NCBI GenBank assembly: GCA_028291765.1
Contig: JAQGNR010000073.1
Span: forward strand, 1 to 44,020
DNA from: Herbaspirillum sp.
Lineage (GTDB): Bacteria; Pseudomonadota; Gammaproteobacteria; Burkholderiales; Burkholderiaceae_D
Direction of reading: 5' to 3'
DNA: 44,020 bases
The notes under the pieces were generated by a model. The model did no database searches, had not been told where the DNA came from, and saw nothing but the letters and a program-made list of their open reading frames with translations. A program made the position numbers and the translations under genes. Below are positions 19,562 to 29,377 of the stretch, piece by piece; within the stretch, counting starts at the first letter, position 1, and each line of letters begins with the position of its first letter.

Positions 19562-20963
19562 AGTTAAAAATATTCATTTCGTAGGCATAGGCGGTTCCGG
19601 CATGAGCGGCATCGCCGAGGTCCTGCTTAATCTTGGCTATGTGGTGTCCGGCTCGGATCTGGGCCGCAATGCCGCGACGCGCCGGCTGTCGAAATTGGGC
19701 GCCAAGGTAACGCACGGCCACGCCGCGGAAAACGTTGAAAATGCCGATGCCGTAGTGACATCGACCGCCGTGCGTGCGGATAATCCGGAAGTGCTGGCCG
19801 CACGCAAGCGCCATATTCCGATCGTGCCGCGCGCGATCATGCTGGGCGAACTGATGCGTCTGAAGCAGGGTATCGCGATTGCCGGCACGCACGGTAAAAC
19901 CACCACCACCAGTCTGGTCGCCAGCGTGCTGGCGCAAGGCGGGCTGGACCCGACCTTCGTCATCGGCGGACGCCTCACCAGCGCCGGCGCCAACGCCAAA
20001 TTGGGCGCCGGCGAATTCATCGTGGCCGAAGCCGATGAATCCGATGCATCGTTCCTGAATCTGTCGCCGGTGATTGAAGTCATCACCAATATCGATGCCG
20101 ATCACATGGAAACGTATGATCACGATTTCGCCAAACTGAAACAGGCTTTCGTCGAATTCACCCAGCGTCTGCCGTTCTATGGTGTGGCGATTGTGTGCCT
20201 GGACGATCCGCATGTGCGCGAAATCATGCCGATGATTTCCAAGCCGATCATTACTTACGGCTTCCATGCGGAAGCCAACGTGCGCGCCATCGATGCGCTG
20301 GCGGTGGGCGGGCATATGCAGTTCACCGTGATTCAAGAGGGTTACCAGCCGATGCAAATCAGCCTGAATCAACCCGGCATGCACAATGTTCAGAATGCTT
20401 GCGCGGCCATCGCCATTGCGCGTGAGCTCGACGTGGACGACGCCGCCACGCAGAAAGCGCTGACCGAATTCAATGGCGTCGGCCGCCGCTTCACGCGCTA
20501 CGGCGATATCGCCCTGCACGATGCCGACGGCAAGCCGGCCGGCAGCTTCACGCTGGTCGACGATTACGGTCATCACCCGGTTGAAACCGCCGCGACGATT
20601 GCCGCGGCGCGCGGTGCTTATCCGGGCCGCCGTTTAGTGCTGGCGTTTCAGCCGCATCGCTATACCCGCACCCGCGATTTATTCGAAGATTTCGTCAAGG
20701 TTTTGTCCAGCGTCGATGTGCTGGTGCTGGCCGAAGTGTATGCGGCAGGCGAACAGCCTATCGTCGCAGCCGACGGCCGTGCGCTGGCGCATGCGTTGCG
20801 GGTCGCGGCCAAGGTGGAGCCGGTGTTCGTCGAGGATATCGCCGATATGCCGGCCAGCATTCTGGCGGTGGTGCGCGACGGCGACGTGGTGATGACGATG
20901 GGCGCCGGTTCGATTAGCGGCGTACCGGCCAAACTGGCCGAGTTATCTGAACTGGATCAATGA
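19551..20963 (+). CDS. murC: UDP-MurNAc:L-alanine ligase MurC
   Basis: The 470-residue ligase begins stem-peptide synthesis by adding L-Ala to UDP-MurNAc. Signature segments are [17 protein letters not shown] at the N-terminus, the ATP loop GTHGKTTTT (112-120), [10 protein letters not shown], and DDYGHHPVE with FQPHRYTRT in the C-terminal domain. The length is normal. It starts inside the end of murG, implying translational coupling, and overlaps ddlB by 4 bp. Confidence 0.97.
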   Translation: MKHRVKNIHFVGIGGSGMSGIAEVLLNLGYVVSGSDLGRNAATRRLSKLGAKVTHGHAAENVENADAVVTSTAVRADNPEVLAARKRHIPIVPRAIMLGELMRLKQGIAIAGTHGKTTTTSLVASVLAQGGLDPTFVIGGRLTSAGANAKLGAGEFIVAEADESDASFLNLSPVIEVITNIDADHMETYDHDFAKLKQAFVEFTQRLPFYGVAIVCLDDPHVREIMPMISKPIITYGFHAEANVRAIDALAVGGHMQFTVIQEGYQPMQISLNQPGMHNVQNACAAIAIARELDVDDAATQKALTEFNGVGRRFTRYGDIALHDADGKPAGSFTLVDDYGHHPVETAATIAAARGAYPGRRLVLAFQPHRYTRTRDLFEDFVKVLSSVDVLVLAEVYAAGEQPIVAADGRALAHALRVAAKVEPVFVEDIADMPASILAVVRDGDVVMTMGAGSISGVPAKLAELSELDQ

Positions 20964-21943
20964 TGATGACAATGGAACAAGCGGCAATGGCAACTGCGTT
21001 CGGTAAAGTCGGCGTGCTGTTCGGCGGCCGTTCCGCGGAGCGCGAGGTGTCGCTCATGTCGGGGGCCGGCGTGCTGGCGGCGTTGCGCAGCAAAGGCATC
21101 GATGCACATCCATTCGATCCGGCCGAGCGCGATCTGGCTGAATTGGCGGCGCAGAAATTCGATCGCGTCTTTATCGCCTTGCATGGCCGTTACGGCGAAG
21201 ACGGCACGCTGCAAGGCGCGCTGGAACAATTGAGGATTCCTTATACCGGCCCCGGCGTGCTGGCCTCGGCCATTGCGATGGATAAGGCGATGACCAAGCG
21301 CGTCTGGCTGGCCGATGGTTTGGCCACGCCGCGCTTCGAGATGCTCACTGCGCAATCCGACTGGGCGGCGGTGGCGGCCAAACTGGGTTTGCCGCTGATC
21401 GTGAAACCGGCGCATGAAGGCTCGACCCTGGGCCTGACCAAGGTGAGTACGGTCGATCAGTTGCCTGCGGCCTATGCCTTGGCGGCCAAGCTCGACGGCG
21501 CCGTGATGGCGGAGCAATTTGTCGCCGGCATGGAATTGACTTGCGCCGTGCTGGGTCAGGGCGAGGCTGCCAATGCGCTGCCGCTGATCCGCATTATCGC
21601 GCCGGACGATAACTACGATTATCAGAACAAGTACTTCACCAACACCACGCAGTATCTGTGTCCGAGCGGTTTGCCGGCGGCGCAGGAAGCGCAGATCCAG
21701 GCCCTGGCTCTGGCCAGTTACCGCGCTTTGGGCTGCCGCGGCTGGAGCCGTGCCGATGTCATGGTGCGGGCCTCGGATAACCAGCCGTTTCTGCTGGAGA
21801 TCAATACCTCGCCCGGCATGACCGGTCATTCGCTGGTGCCGATGGCGGCCAAGGTTGCGGGATTGAGTTACGAAGATTTGTGTTGCGAAATATTGAAGCA
21901 GGCGGCGTTGGATATGACGCCGTCGGCCGACTGGAAACCGTAA
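20960..21943 (+). CDS. ddlB: D-alanine:D-alanine ligase DdlB
   Basis: The 327-residue ATP-grasp enzyme makes the D-Ala-D-Ala used by MurF. It begins with [19 protein letters not shown] and has [13 protein letters not shown], the ATP-grasp strand [17 protein letters not shown], and the metal-binding end [18 protein letters not shown]. Several in-frame ATGs (20960, 20963, 20966, 20975) compete; the first overlaps the murC stop. A 55-bp spacer with AAGCAAG-like repeats separates it from ftsQ. Confidence 0.96.
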   Translation: MMMTMEQAAMATAFGKVGVLFGGRSAEREVSLMSGAGVLAALRSKGIDAHPFDPAERDLAELAAQKFDRVFIALHGRYGEDGTLQGALEQLRIPYTGPGVLASAIAMDKAMTKRVWLADGLATPRFEMLTAQSDWAAVAAKLGLPLIVKPAHEGSTLGLTKVSTVDQLPAAYALAAKLDGAVMAEQFVAGMELTCAVLGQGEAANALPLIRIIAPDDNYDYQNKYFTNTTQYLCPSGLPAAQEAQIQALALASYRALGCRGWSRADVMVRASDNQPFLLEINTSPGMTGHSLVPMAAKVAGLSYEDLCCEILKQAALDMTPSADWKP

Positions 21944-21998
21944 AAGACTAAGCAAGACCAAGCAAGGCAAAGAAAGTAATCGGGATAAAGGAAGCGCC

Positions 21999-22778
21999 AT
22001 GTGGCAAGACGTCAAAATGTTGAACGCGCTGAGCGGCCTGCTGGTGGCCGTGGCGGTGCTCGCATTGCTTGGCGCCGGCCTGTGGTGGGTGGCGCAACGG
22101 CCGATGTTTACGTTGAAGTCCATTGTGGTTGAAGGTATGCCCGATATGCCGCTGCGCCGGGTCAATGCATTAACGATTCGTTCGACGGCTTTGCCGCGCA
22201 TCAAAGGCAATTTCTTTACCGCGGATCTGGATGGCGTGCGCAGTGCATTCGAATCGGTGCCATGGGTGCGCACGGCGATGATCCGGCGCGAATGGCCGAA
22301 CAAGCTGATCGTGTCGGTTGAGGAGTACCGCACTTTGGGAACCTGGGGTGAAGACGGCAGCTTGTTGTCGGTCAAAGGCGATGTGTTTACCGCCAACCTG
22401 GACGAAGCGGAAGAAGACGGCCCGTTGCTGGCCTTTGACGGCCCGGACGGCAGTGAGAAAGATGTGGTGGCGCGTTATGGGCAGATCAAGGATTGGTTTG
22501 CGCCGCTGTCGCTCAAGCCGACTGCGGTGGCCTTGTCGGACCGTTATGCATGGACCGTCAAGCTGGACAGCGGCATGACATTGGAACTGGGGCGCGAGCA
22601 GGATAAAAACACCATGCACGATCGGGCCATGCGATTGATTGCGGTCTATCCGCAATTGCTGCAGAAGATGAACGGAAAAATTGAGAATGTAGATTTGCGC
22701 TATCCAAATGGCATGGCGCTCAAGGACAACGGGCTGGTGCTGGCCGGTTTGGCAGGGAAACAAAACAAAGCGAAATGA
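21999..22778 (+). CDS. ftsQ: Cell division protein FtsQ
   Basis: The 259-residue bitopic protein has a short cytoplasmic start, one membrane helix (about 10-32) and a periplasmic POTRA domain beginning LKSIVVEG. A second conserved block runs from VPWVRTAMIRREWPNKLIVSVEEYRTLGTW through the cell-division domain. FtsQ forms the FtsQLB complex that connects the Z-ring to septal synthesis. ATG 21999 has a good ribosome site (AAAGGAAG). The stop lies one base before the ftsA start. Confidence 0.95.
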   Translation: MWQDVKMLNALSGLLVAVAVLALLGAGLWWVAQRPMFTLKSIVVEGMPDMPLRRVNALTIRSTALPRIKGNFFTADLDGVRSAFESVPWVRTAMIRREWPNKLIVSVEEYRTLGTWGEDGSLLSVKGDVFTANLDEAEEDGPLLAFDGPDGSEKDVVARYGQIKDWFAPLSLKPTAVALSDRYAWTVKLDSGMTLELGREQDKNTMHDRAMRLIAVYPQLLQKMNGKIENVDLRYPNGMALKDNGLVLAGLAGKQNKAK

Positions 22779-22779
22779 T

Positions 22780-24012
22780 ATGACAAAAGACGCAAAAAAC
22801 CTGATCGTCGGTCTTGACATCGGAACCTCCAAAGTGGTGGCCGTGGTGGCGGAGGTATTGCCCGATGGACGACATGAGGTCATCGGCCTGGGGCAGTCCG
22901 ATTCCAAGGGATTGAAGAAGGGCGTGGTGGTCAATATCGAGGCCACTGTCGAATCCATTCAGCGCGCTCTGGAAGAGGCGGAACTGATGGCGGACTGCAA
23001 GATCAGAAACGTCTATACCGGGATCGCCGGCAGCCATATCCGCAGCTTCAATTCGAGCGGCATGGTGGCGATCAAGGATAAGGAAGTCAGCGCGGCCGAT
23101 GTGTCGCGCGTGATTGAAACCGCCAAGGCGGTCAATATTCCGACCGATCAGCAGTTGCTGCATACCGTTCCGCAGGAATTCATTGTCGATAATCAGGAAG
23201 ATGTGCGCGAGCCGATCGGCATGAGCGGCATCCGGCTTGAGGTCAAGGTGCATATCGTCACCGGCGCGGTATCGGCGGTGCAGAACATTGTCAAATGCGT
23301 GCGGCGCTGCGGGCTGGAGGTATCCGATCTGATATTGCAGCCGATGGCCTCGGCCGATTCGGTCTTGACCGCAGATGAACGCGAACTCGGTGTGGTGCTG
23401 GTCGATATCGGCGGCGGCACGACCGACGTGGCGGTATTTACCGAAGGGGCAATCCGGCACACCGCGGTGATCCCGATTGCCGGCGATCAGATTACCAACG
23501 ACATCGCCATGGCGTTGCGCACGCCGACGCTGGAAGCCGAAGAAATCAAATTGCGTTACGGCTATGCCAAGCAGATTCTGGCCGATCCGGGCGAGACGCT
23601 GGAAGTGCCGGGATTGGGCGATCGCAATCCGCGCACTTTGTCGCGCCAGGCGCTGGCTGCGGTGATCGAGCCGCGTGTCGAAGAATTGTTCGCGCTGGTG
23701 CATCAAGTGGTGCGCGAATCCGGTTACGAAGAAGTGCTCTCGAGCGGCATTGTGCTGACCGGCGGTTCCGCAATGATGCCGGGCATGGTCGAGCTGGCCG
23801 AAGATATTTTCCTGAAGCCGGCGCGCATGGGCACGCCGGAATACAGCGGGCAATTGGCCGATGTGGTGCGCAGCCCGCGTTATGCGACCGTGCTGGGCCT
23901 GTTGCTGGAAGCGAAAAAACAGTATTTGCGGGGTTATATCGTGACGCGGCAGGAGGGGTCCGTGAAGGCAATCTGGCAACGTATGAAAGAGTGGTTCCTT
24001 GGGAACTTCTAA
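22780..24012 (+). CDS. ftsA: Cell division protein FtsA
   Basis: The 410-residue actin-like ATPase tethers FtsZ filaments to the membrane and recruits later divisome proteins. It has the phosphate-1 loop VGLDIGTSKVVAVV, the SHS2/1C domain (VYTGIAGSHIRSFNSSGMV), the phosphate-2 loop VDIGGGTTDVAVF, VLTGGSAMMPGM, and the amphipathic membrane-targeting tail WQRMKEWFLGNF. ATG 22780 is correct because the upstream frame overlaps ftsQ. A 222-bp gap before ftsZ may contain an extra ftsZ promoter; it includes a small hairpin near 24172-24197. Confidence 0.97.
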   Translation: MTKDAKNLIVGLDIGTSKVVAVVAEVLPDGRHEVIGLGQSDSKGLKKGVVVNIEATVESIQRALEEAELMADCKIRNVYTGIAGSHIRSFNSSGMVAIKDKEVSAADVSRVIETAKAVNIPTDQQLLHTVPQEFIVDNQEDVREPIGMSGIRLEVKVHIVTGAVSAVQNIVKCVRRCGLEVSDLILQPMASADSVLTADERELGVVLVDIGGGTTDVAVFTEGAIRHTAVIPIAGDQITNDIAMALRTPTLEAEEIKLRYGYAKQILADPGETLEVPGLGDRNPRTLSRQALAAVIEPRVEELFALVHQVVRESGYEEVLSSGIVLTGGSAMMPGMVELAEDIFLKPARMGTPEYSGQLADVVRSPRYATVLGLLLEAKKQYLRGYIVTRQEGSVKAIWQRMKEWFLGNF

Positions 24013-24234
24013 ACGTCGGTGAGGATGCAATCGGGTAAATCTGGGTAGGCAGGATGGTAGCGAGGCAGCGGTCGGCTTGAAGGTTTTGGTTCGGTGGTTT
24101 TGGAAATTCGGTTTGGAAATGCGTCTTTGTTTTTTAGTTATTACTTAGTCTTTAACAAACAGTTGTCAGTTGCTAGGCGTCACATCGCGGGATGCCTATC
24201 AACTGCAAGCTGTACATCATTTTAGGAGTCAATC

Positions 24235-25434
24235 ATGGAAATCGATATGCTGGAAAATGCGTCACGAGGCACTATTATCAAAGTGGTCGGCGTTGGCGGC
24301 GCCGGTGGCAATGCGGTGCAGCACATGATCAACAAAGGCGTGTCCGGCGTTGAGTTTATTGTGGCCAATACCGATGCGCAGGCATTGAAAACGTCGAAGG
24401 CCGACAATGTGATTCAGATCGGCGAAACCGGCCTGGGCGCCGGTATGCAACCAGCAGTCGGCCGTCAGTTGGCCGAGGATTCGGCCGCGCGGGTGGAAGA
24501 TGCGTTGCGCGGCGCGCATATGGTGTTTATTGCCGCAGGCATGGGCGGCGGCACCGGTACCGGCGCGGCGCCGGTGATCGCGGAGATCGCCAAGCGCATG
24601 GGCGCGTTGACGGTGGCGGTGGTGTCGAAACCGTTCTCGTATGAAGGTCAGAAGTGCATGGACATCGCCGACGCCGGTCTGGAAGAACTGGCGCAGCATG
24701 TCGATTCGCTGATCATCATTCTCAACGAGAAGCTGGAAGAAATCTACGAAGACGACAGCATGATCGAATGGCTGGGCCATGCTGACGATGTGCTCAACAA
24801 TGCGGTGGCCGGGATTGCCGAAATAATCAATGTGCCGGGCCATATCAACGTCGATTTCAATGACGTCAAGACCATCATGGGCGAGCAGGGCAAAGCGATG
24901 ATGGGTACGGCTACTGCTTCCGGCGTGGATCGCGCGCGGGTCGCGGCCGAACAGGCTGTGGCGTCGCCGCTGCTCGATGGGATCGATCTGTCGGGTGCGC
25001 GCGGGGTGCTGGTCAATGTCACTGCCAGCCGTAATCTGAAGGGCCAGGAAATCAAGGAAGTGATGGCGACCGTGCGTGCGTTTGCCGCTGCCGATGCATC
25101 GATTGCGCAAGGTATCGCGTATGACGACACCATGGGCGACGACATCCGCGTCACCGTGGTGGCGACCGGCCTGGGCCGCGGGCGCAAGAACGTGCAATTG
25201 GTGCAAACGCCGATGCTGCGCACCGGTACGCATAACGAGCCGATGATGGCCGGCACCGGTGCGCTGAACAACGCCGCCGGTCATCACGGTGCGTCGCAGG
25301 GCGCTGCTTTCGGTGGTCTGAAGGCGCCGGCGGTATGGCGTCGGGAATCGGCTTCCGATACCGTGCGCGCGCTGGAAAAGAACGGAATGGAAACTTACGA
25401 CATCCCAGCCTTTTTGCGCAAGCAGGCCGACTGA
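24235..25434 (+). CDS. ftsZ: Cell division GTPase FtsZ
   Basis: The 399-residue tubulin homologue forms the Z-ring. It has IKVVGVGGAGGNAVQHM at the nucleotide pocket, the tubulin signature GGGTGTG (104-110), NVDFNDVKTIM as the synergy loop region, and the C-terminal peptide YDIPAFLRKQAD that binds FtsA and ZapD. The AGGAG ribosome site is at 24224-24228. It is the last gene of the dcw cluster and is followed by a terminator at 25491. Confidence 0.98.
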   Translation: MEIDMLENASRGTIIKVVGVGGAGGNAVQHMINKGVSGVEFIVANTDAQALKTSKADNVIQIGETGLGAGMQPAVGRQLAEDSAARVEDALRGAHMVFIAAGMGGGTGTGAAPVIAEIAKRMGALTVAVVSKPFSYEGQKCMDIADAGLEELAQHVDSLIIILNEKLEEIYEDDSMIEWLGHADDVLNNAVAGIAEIINVPGHINVDFNDVKTIMGEQGKAMMGTATASGVDRARVAAEQAVASPLLDGIDLSGARGVLVNVTASRNLKGQEIKEVMATVRAFAAADASIAQGIAYDDTMGDDIRVTVVATGLGRGRKNVQLVQTPMLRTGTHNEPMMAGTGALNNAAGHHGASQGAAFGGLKAPAVWRRESASDTVRALEKNGMETYDIPAFLRKQAD

Positions 25435-25490
25435 TGGTCGGTATCGGGCGATAGGATTGTTTATCCAGATCGTTCGATTAATCTAACGAA

Positions 25491-25517
25491 ATGCCGCGCC
25501 GAGTGCGCGGCATTTTG
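25491..25517 (+). terminator. Rho-independent terminator after ftsZ
   Basis: ATGCCGCGC (25491-25499) pairs with GCGCGGCAT (25505-25513) as a 9-bp perfect GC-rich stem with a short loop, followed by TTTT. It ends the dcw cluster before the inserted gene at 25620. Confidence 0.85.
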
Positions 25518-25619
25518 CATTCTGGCGTCATTTTTCCTGTTTGAATACTTAAAGCGCGAACCAATGCTTAATCGCATTATTCGTGCGAGTTAGCATGGGT
25601 ATTTTGGTAAAAATACATT

Positions 25620-27044
25620 ATGCGAGTAATTCCAACCCCATTAATTGTTCGCGTTCCGCCGACTAATCCTATTCAAGGCAGTCAAACTTCCGCTGCTCGC
25701 GCTCCGTCAACCAATCCGACATCAAAGGCGGCTAAGCTGCTCGCCGCGGCATTGGCGCCGGCGTCCGCAAACTTTGCAACAAGGACCTTGGGCCTCAATA
25801 AATACTTTGGCAAAATCCTGGGAGAGCAACATTTCCTTCCAGGCACAAACGATGTTTTCTGCCCTTTTAGCGCCTGGGAATGTTTGTTTGCTGTCCAGAG
25901 ATTTAGCGGAGCAAAGATTGTAGGCGACGTGCGAGATTATTTGTCCCCGTCTCCGGAGCAGAACAGGGATTGCAGGAACGCGTATTTCAGGGAGAGAGAC
26001 GACACGAAATTCGATATTTATAGTTTTGGAGAGCGTATTCCGGGGCTTCTGGATGAAATGGATAGCAATGGCATGGAAACATTGAACGATCTATACAAAC
26101 AACCGACTATTAGTGTGTTCTCCTGTGATCCTTGCTCTCGTGCCGATATTGCCGTCGTGATGGGCAAGATGAAAGATTTTGTTCGCGTGCAGACAGATGG
26201 CTTTCTAAGGGATATCGGCGGTCCTCTTCTCTTCAAGAAAGACGTCCGCGGCATTCTCATGGGAGCTGCGAATTTGGTCGCCAGATGGGAGCAGCCTTTT
26301 GATCCGAAAGATACAGTCAAATCAATTTTCTACACAGACGACCGGAATAAAATTACCGTCGATATGATGACGCAGAAATTTTCCGACGGCCTATTGAATG
26401 CGGATCCAGGCGAGGGCTATGAATTAATGTTCGCCCGCCCTTTTGCCACCCAGGAAGGGCCGGTGATTATGCTCTATGCTCTTCCGCAGAAGGGCGTTCC
26501 TTCCGAAGCTCAAACCATGAACCGCGCAAATTTTCTGAAACGTGTTGGAGACAATGGACTGGATGGTTTGGGGCTCAGCCCGGTGATCGCGGATACATTC
26601 AGTGTGCCGAAATTTGATATGCAGCAGACGCGTAAGGTGGCTTTGCCAGGGGCTGAAGACTATCTGACTACACCCAACGGTTCATTTGATATTCGGCAGA
26701 CGGCACGATTTGAACATGGCGAAGGTCTTCCTGGGAATTTTTGGTTGGAGCAATATCAGAGCCCTCATGAGGCGATCGAATATGCGCATAAGCCGGTTGG
26801 CGTACCAGCGCAACCGGAATTGCATGTGGTATTAGATAGGCCATTCGATGCGGTCGTTCTACTCCCTGGTGGATTGATTTGGCACGCCTTGCGTATTACC
26901 CATCCGACGCAAAGCAGACCGACTGACCTTCGCCCCAGGCCCAAGCATCCTCTCGTTATTAATGCGGATTCAGGATCAGCTTCTTGCGGTTCTGGCATAG
27001 CGGCATCCTGGGGGAGCGGGAAGGTGCCGGTTGATTTGTCATAA
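25620..27044 (+). CDS. Divergent serpin-like protein with Ser/Thr/Pro-rich N-terminus
   Basis: The 474-residue product is not a usual member of this locus. By eye it has serpin landmarks in the right order: FCPFSAWECLFAV (80-92; helix B), GILMGAANLVARW followed by QPFDPKDT (211-232; strand 3A), VDMMTQKF (247-254; the MM.Q motif), PVIMLYALP (281-289), FSVPKFDM (327-334) and LDRPFDAVVLLPGGLIWHALRITHP (405-429; the final strands). The part that should be the reactive-centre hinge (about 360-372) reads TARFEHGEGLPG, without the Ala-rich hinge of inhibitory serpins. Residues 1-40 are rich in Ser, Thr, Pro and Ala, with no signal peptide or membrane segment, as in many type III effectors (inference). 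The last 45 residues match nothing I recognise. Codon use is more AT-rich than in neighbours, suggesting transfer. There is no clear ribosome site, so the start is uncertain. Confidence 0.6.
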   Translation: MRVIPTPLIVRVPPTNPIQGSQTSAARAPSTNPTSKAAKLLAAALAPASANFATRTLGLNKYFGKILGEQHFLPGTNDVFCPFSAWECLFAVQRFSGAKIVGDVRDYLSPSPEQNRDCRNAYFRERDDTKFDIYSFGERIPGLLDEMDSNGMETLNDLYKQPTISVFSCDPCSRADIAVVMGKMKDFVRVQTDGFLRDIGGPLLFKKDVRGILMGAANLVARWEQPFDPKDTVKSIFYTDDRNKITVDMMTQKFSDGLLNADPGEGYELMFARPFATQEGPVIMLYALPQKGVPSEAQTMNRANFLKRVGDNGLDGLGLSPVIADTFSVPKFDMQQTRKVALPGAEDYLTTPNGSFDIRQTARFEHGEGLPGNFWLEQYQSPHEAIEYAHKPVGVPAQPELHVVLDRPFDAVVLLPGGLIWHALRITHPTQSRPTDLRPRPKHPLVINADSGSASCGSGIAASWGSGKVPVDLS

Positions 27045-27203
27045 ATCGCTTATACCTCCGATCTGACATCCAATCTAACATCCGATAGCCGGACCGATCC
27101 AGGCATTGTCGACGACATATCGATACCAACACTTTGCGATCAATGCGCATTTTTTATAACTGTAGTACCCTCGGCTTTTTCCCCTAAAACGAAGGAATGA
27201 GAC

Positions 27204-27710
27204 ATGACTATCAAAATCGGTGATCACTTGCCAGAAGGCTCTCTGGCCGAATTCATTGAAACAGCAACCGAAGGCTGCGCGCTGGGTCCGAATACCTTCA
27301 AGGTAAGCGATCTGGTCAAGGGCAAGAAAATTGCCGTTTTCGCTGTTCCGGGCGCTTTTACACCGACTTGCTCGGCCAAGCATTTGCCGGGTTACGTCAA
27401 GCTGGCCGCCGAATTCAAGGCCAAGGGCGTGGATGAAATCTGGGCGATTTCAGTCAACGACGCCTTCGTCATGGGCGCATGGGGCCGCGATCAGAAAGCC
27501 ACCGGCGCAGTGCGTCTGCTGGCCGACGGCAATGCCGATTTCAGCAAGGCGCTGGGCTTGAGCTCGGATTTCAGCAAACACGGCATGGGCGTGCGTTCGC
27601 AGCGTTATTCGATGCTGGTGGAAAACGGTGTTGTGACACAACTCAATATTGAAGCGCCAGGCAAGTTCGAAGTCTCGAACGCCGAAACACTGCTGGGTCA
27701 AGTCGGCTGA
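27204..27710 (+). CDS. Peroxiredoxin (Prx5 type)
   Basis: The 168-residue thiol peroxidase reduces peroxides, probably with glutathione or glutaredoxin. The peroxidatic cysteine is C56 in VPGAFTPTCSAKHLPGY, the signature of the Prx5 (AhpE-like eukaryotic peroxiredoxin-5) subfamily, and there is a later Arg in GVRSQRYSMLVENGVV. The start ATG 27204 follows GAAGGAA. It stands alone with its own terminator at 27752. Confidence 0.92.
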   Translation: MTIKIGDHLPEGSLAEFIETATEGCALGPNTFKVSDLVKGKKIAVFAVPGAFTPTCSAKHLPGYVKLAAEFKAKGVDEIWAISVNDAFVMGAWGRDQKATGAVRLLADGNADFSKALGLSSDFSKHGMGVRSQRYSMLVENGVVTQLNIEAPGKFEVSNAETLLGQVG

Positions 27711-27751
27711 TCGAGCGCGCTCTGCATGTTCGCATTACATGTTTTCTATCA

Positions 27752-27779
27752 AATGGCGTCTACGGACGCCATTTTTTTT
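27752..27779 (+). terminator. Rho-independent terminator after the peroxiredoxin
   Basis: AATGGCGTC (27752-27760) pairs with GACGCCATT (27765-27773), with a 4-base loop and a run of eight T. The hairpin is strong and perfectly paired. Confidence 0.9.
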
Positions 27780-27843
27780 GATGCGGCGCATCATTTTCGC
27801 TACGGAAATAGCAAGCAATCACAGGCCGGCTGCTTAAGCTGGC

Positions 27844-27849
27844 TATAAT
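27844..27849 (+). promoter_or_regulatory. Perfect -10 box (TATAAT) just upstream of lpxC
   Basis: TATAAT lies 6 nt before the lpxC ATG at 27856. A start site at the usual distance from this -10 would fall on or next to the ATG, predicting a leaderless or near-leaderless transcript. No good -35 is seen at 16-18 bp. Confidence 0.5.
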
Positions 27850-27855
27850 GACGGC

Positions 27856-28791
27856 ATGTTAAAACAACGCACAATTAAAAAGTCGATCAAGGCTGTTGGC
27901 ATCGGCTTGCATTCCGGCACTAAAGTCGAGCTGACGCTGCGTCCCGCCGCCGTCGATAGCGGGATTCTGTTTCGCCGCATTGATCTGGATCCGATCGTGG
28001 AATTGCCCGCTACGGCAACCGAGGTCGGCGATACACGGATGGCCTCGACGCTGGCCCGCGATGGCGTGCGCGTCTCCACGGTAGAGCATTTGTTGTCGGC
28101 ATGCGCCGGCATGGGTATCGATAATCTGATTATCGACGTGACCTCCGAAGAAATACCGATCATGGACGGTTCTGCGTCATCGTTTGTATTTTTGCTGCAG
28201 CAGGCCGGTTTGCAGGAGCAAGGCACGGCGAAGAAATTCATTCGCATCAAGCGCGCGGTTGAAGTGCGCGAAGGCGAAGGCGCCGGTGAAAAATGGGCGC
28301 GTCTTGAGCCGTATGAAGGTTTCAAACTCAAGTTCTTTATCGAATTCAACCATCCGGCGGTGGACGCGACCGGGCAGACGGCCGAAGTCGATTTCGGCAT
28401 CGAGTCGTATGTGAAGGAGATCGCGCGTGCGCGGACCTTCGGTTTCATGCAGGATGTTGAAACCTTGCGCGGGATGGGGCTGGCGCGTGGCGGTTCATTC
28501 GAAAATGCGATTGTGCTGGATGAATACCGGATATTGAATGCCGACGGCCTGCGCTACGAGAACGAATTTGTGCGCCACAAGATTCTCGATGCGATCGGCG
28601 ATCTGTATCTGATCGGGCATCCTTTGCTGGCCAGTTATGTGGCGCATAAATCCGGTCACGCGATGAATAATCAATTGTTGCGCGCGCTGCTGGCGCAACC
28701 GGATGCGTATGAAATCATTACGTTCGACAGACAAGAGCTGGCGCCGGCTACTTATACTTCGCAGGCGCAGCAGGAATGGGCGCTGACTTAA
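27856..28791 (+). CDS. lpxC: UDP-3-O-acyl-N-acetylglucosamine deacetylase LpxC
   Basis: The 311-residue zinc amidase carries out the committed step of lipid A synthesis. It begins [20 protein letters not shown], has the zinc motif [11 protein letters not shown] (H78), the substrate-loop [11 protein letters not shown], and [20 protein letters not shown] with [15 protein letters not shown] carrying the remaining zinc and catalytic residues. ATG 27856 is the only sensible start and lacks a ribosome site. It follows a terminated peroxiredoxin gene and converges on dciA. Confidence 0.97.
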   Translation: MLKQRTIKKSIKAVGIGLHSGTKVELTLRPAAVDSGILFRRIDLDPIVELPATATEVGDTRMASTLARDGVRVSTVEHLLSACAGMGIDNLIIDVTSEEIPIMDGSASSFVFLLQQAGLQEQGTAKKFIRIKRAVEVREGEGAGEKWARLEPYEGFKLKFFIEFNHPAVDATGQTAEVDFGIESYVKEIARARTFGFMQDVETLRGMGLARGGSFENAIVLDEYRILNADGLRYENEFVRHKILDAIGDLYLIGHPLLASYVAHKSGHAMNNQLLRALLAQPDAYEIITFDRQELAPATYTSQAQQEWALT

Positions 28792-28829
28792 GGCTAGGGC
28801 TAGGGTGCCCGGGCCGTGCGTTTAAAATT

Positions 28830-29315
28830 TTAGCCGGCGCGATGGCGCGCTACCATTGCCTTCAACGCAGCAATCAGGGTTTGATTACCGGGTGAGTTTT
28901 CCAGTGTTTTGCCTAACTGATCGAATGCGCTGAGCGCTTGCGGCGGTAGTTCGATCTGCTTGGTGAATACCGCGCTGGCACGGGGTTTGCTGACTTGTAC
29001 TTTGATACGGATGGCATTAACCTGCCAGCCACCTTTGATCAGATGCGCTTGCAGTTTCGGCAATTGCTGTTTCAGTTTCGCGGCCAATGCCGCGTTCGGT
29101 GTCGACAGAACCAATTGGTCGGCATCGTATTGCAGCACATCGCAGGCTTCAAACATCGTAGGCAGCAGCGCCGCGCAATCCTTTTGCAGCGCCGCCATTC
29201 TGGCGACAGCAGGCAATAGCGCCGCCAGGCCGTCATTGGATTGTAAAAAATCCGCCGCACCTTTGGGTTTGTGGCCGGCTTGCGGGGCAGGGTGAAATTG
29301 GGATTGACGTAACAT
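28830..29315 (-). CDS. dciA: DciA-type protein (DUF721), probable replicative helicase loader
   Basis: The 161-residue protein has the DUF721 domain in its middle part, with ALLPTMFEACDVLQYDADQLVLSTPNAALAAKLKQQLPKL-type segments (about 50-95) where hydrophobic strands alternate with a Leu-rich helix. DciA proteins help load the DnaB helicase in bacteria lacking DnaC or DnaI. Its location next to lpxC and secA is typical for proteobacteria. The flanks are Ala/Gln-rich and probably disordered. It is the only minus-strand gene in this part. Confidence 0.75.
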   Translation of the reverse strand: MLRQSQFHPAPQAGHKPKGAADFLQSNDGLAALLPAVARMAALQKDCAALLPTMFEACDVLQYDADQLVLSTPNAALAAKLKQQLPKLQAHLIKGGWQVNAIRIKVQVSKPRASAVFTKQIELPPQALSAFDQLGKTLENSPGNQTLIAALKAMVARHRAG

Positions 29316-29377
29316 CGCTAAAAGATATCACAGTCGTCTTCGATGCATGCAGTTTTTAAGGCATTTGCAACGGTCTC

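Noticed and set aside
19311-22396. Open frames of 421 and 479 codons opposite murC and ddlB-ftsQ
   Set aside because: Antisense shadows caused by GC-rich codon use; the plus-strand genes are complete and match known families.
22720-24030. 436-codon frame opposite ftsA
   Set aside because: Its His/Arg/Gln-rich composition is typical of an antisense shadow, and FtsA is intact on the other strand.
27134-27160. Promoter of the peroxiredoxin gene (TTGCGA and TATAAC)
   Set aside because: The spacing is only 15 bp and the boxes are weak; not strong enough to list.
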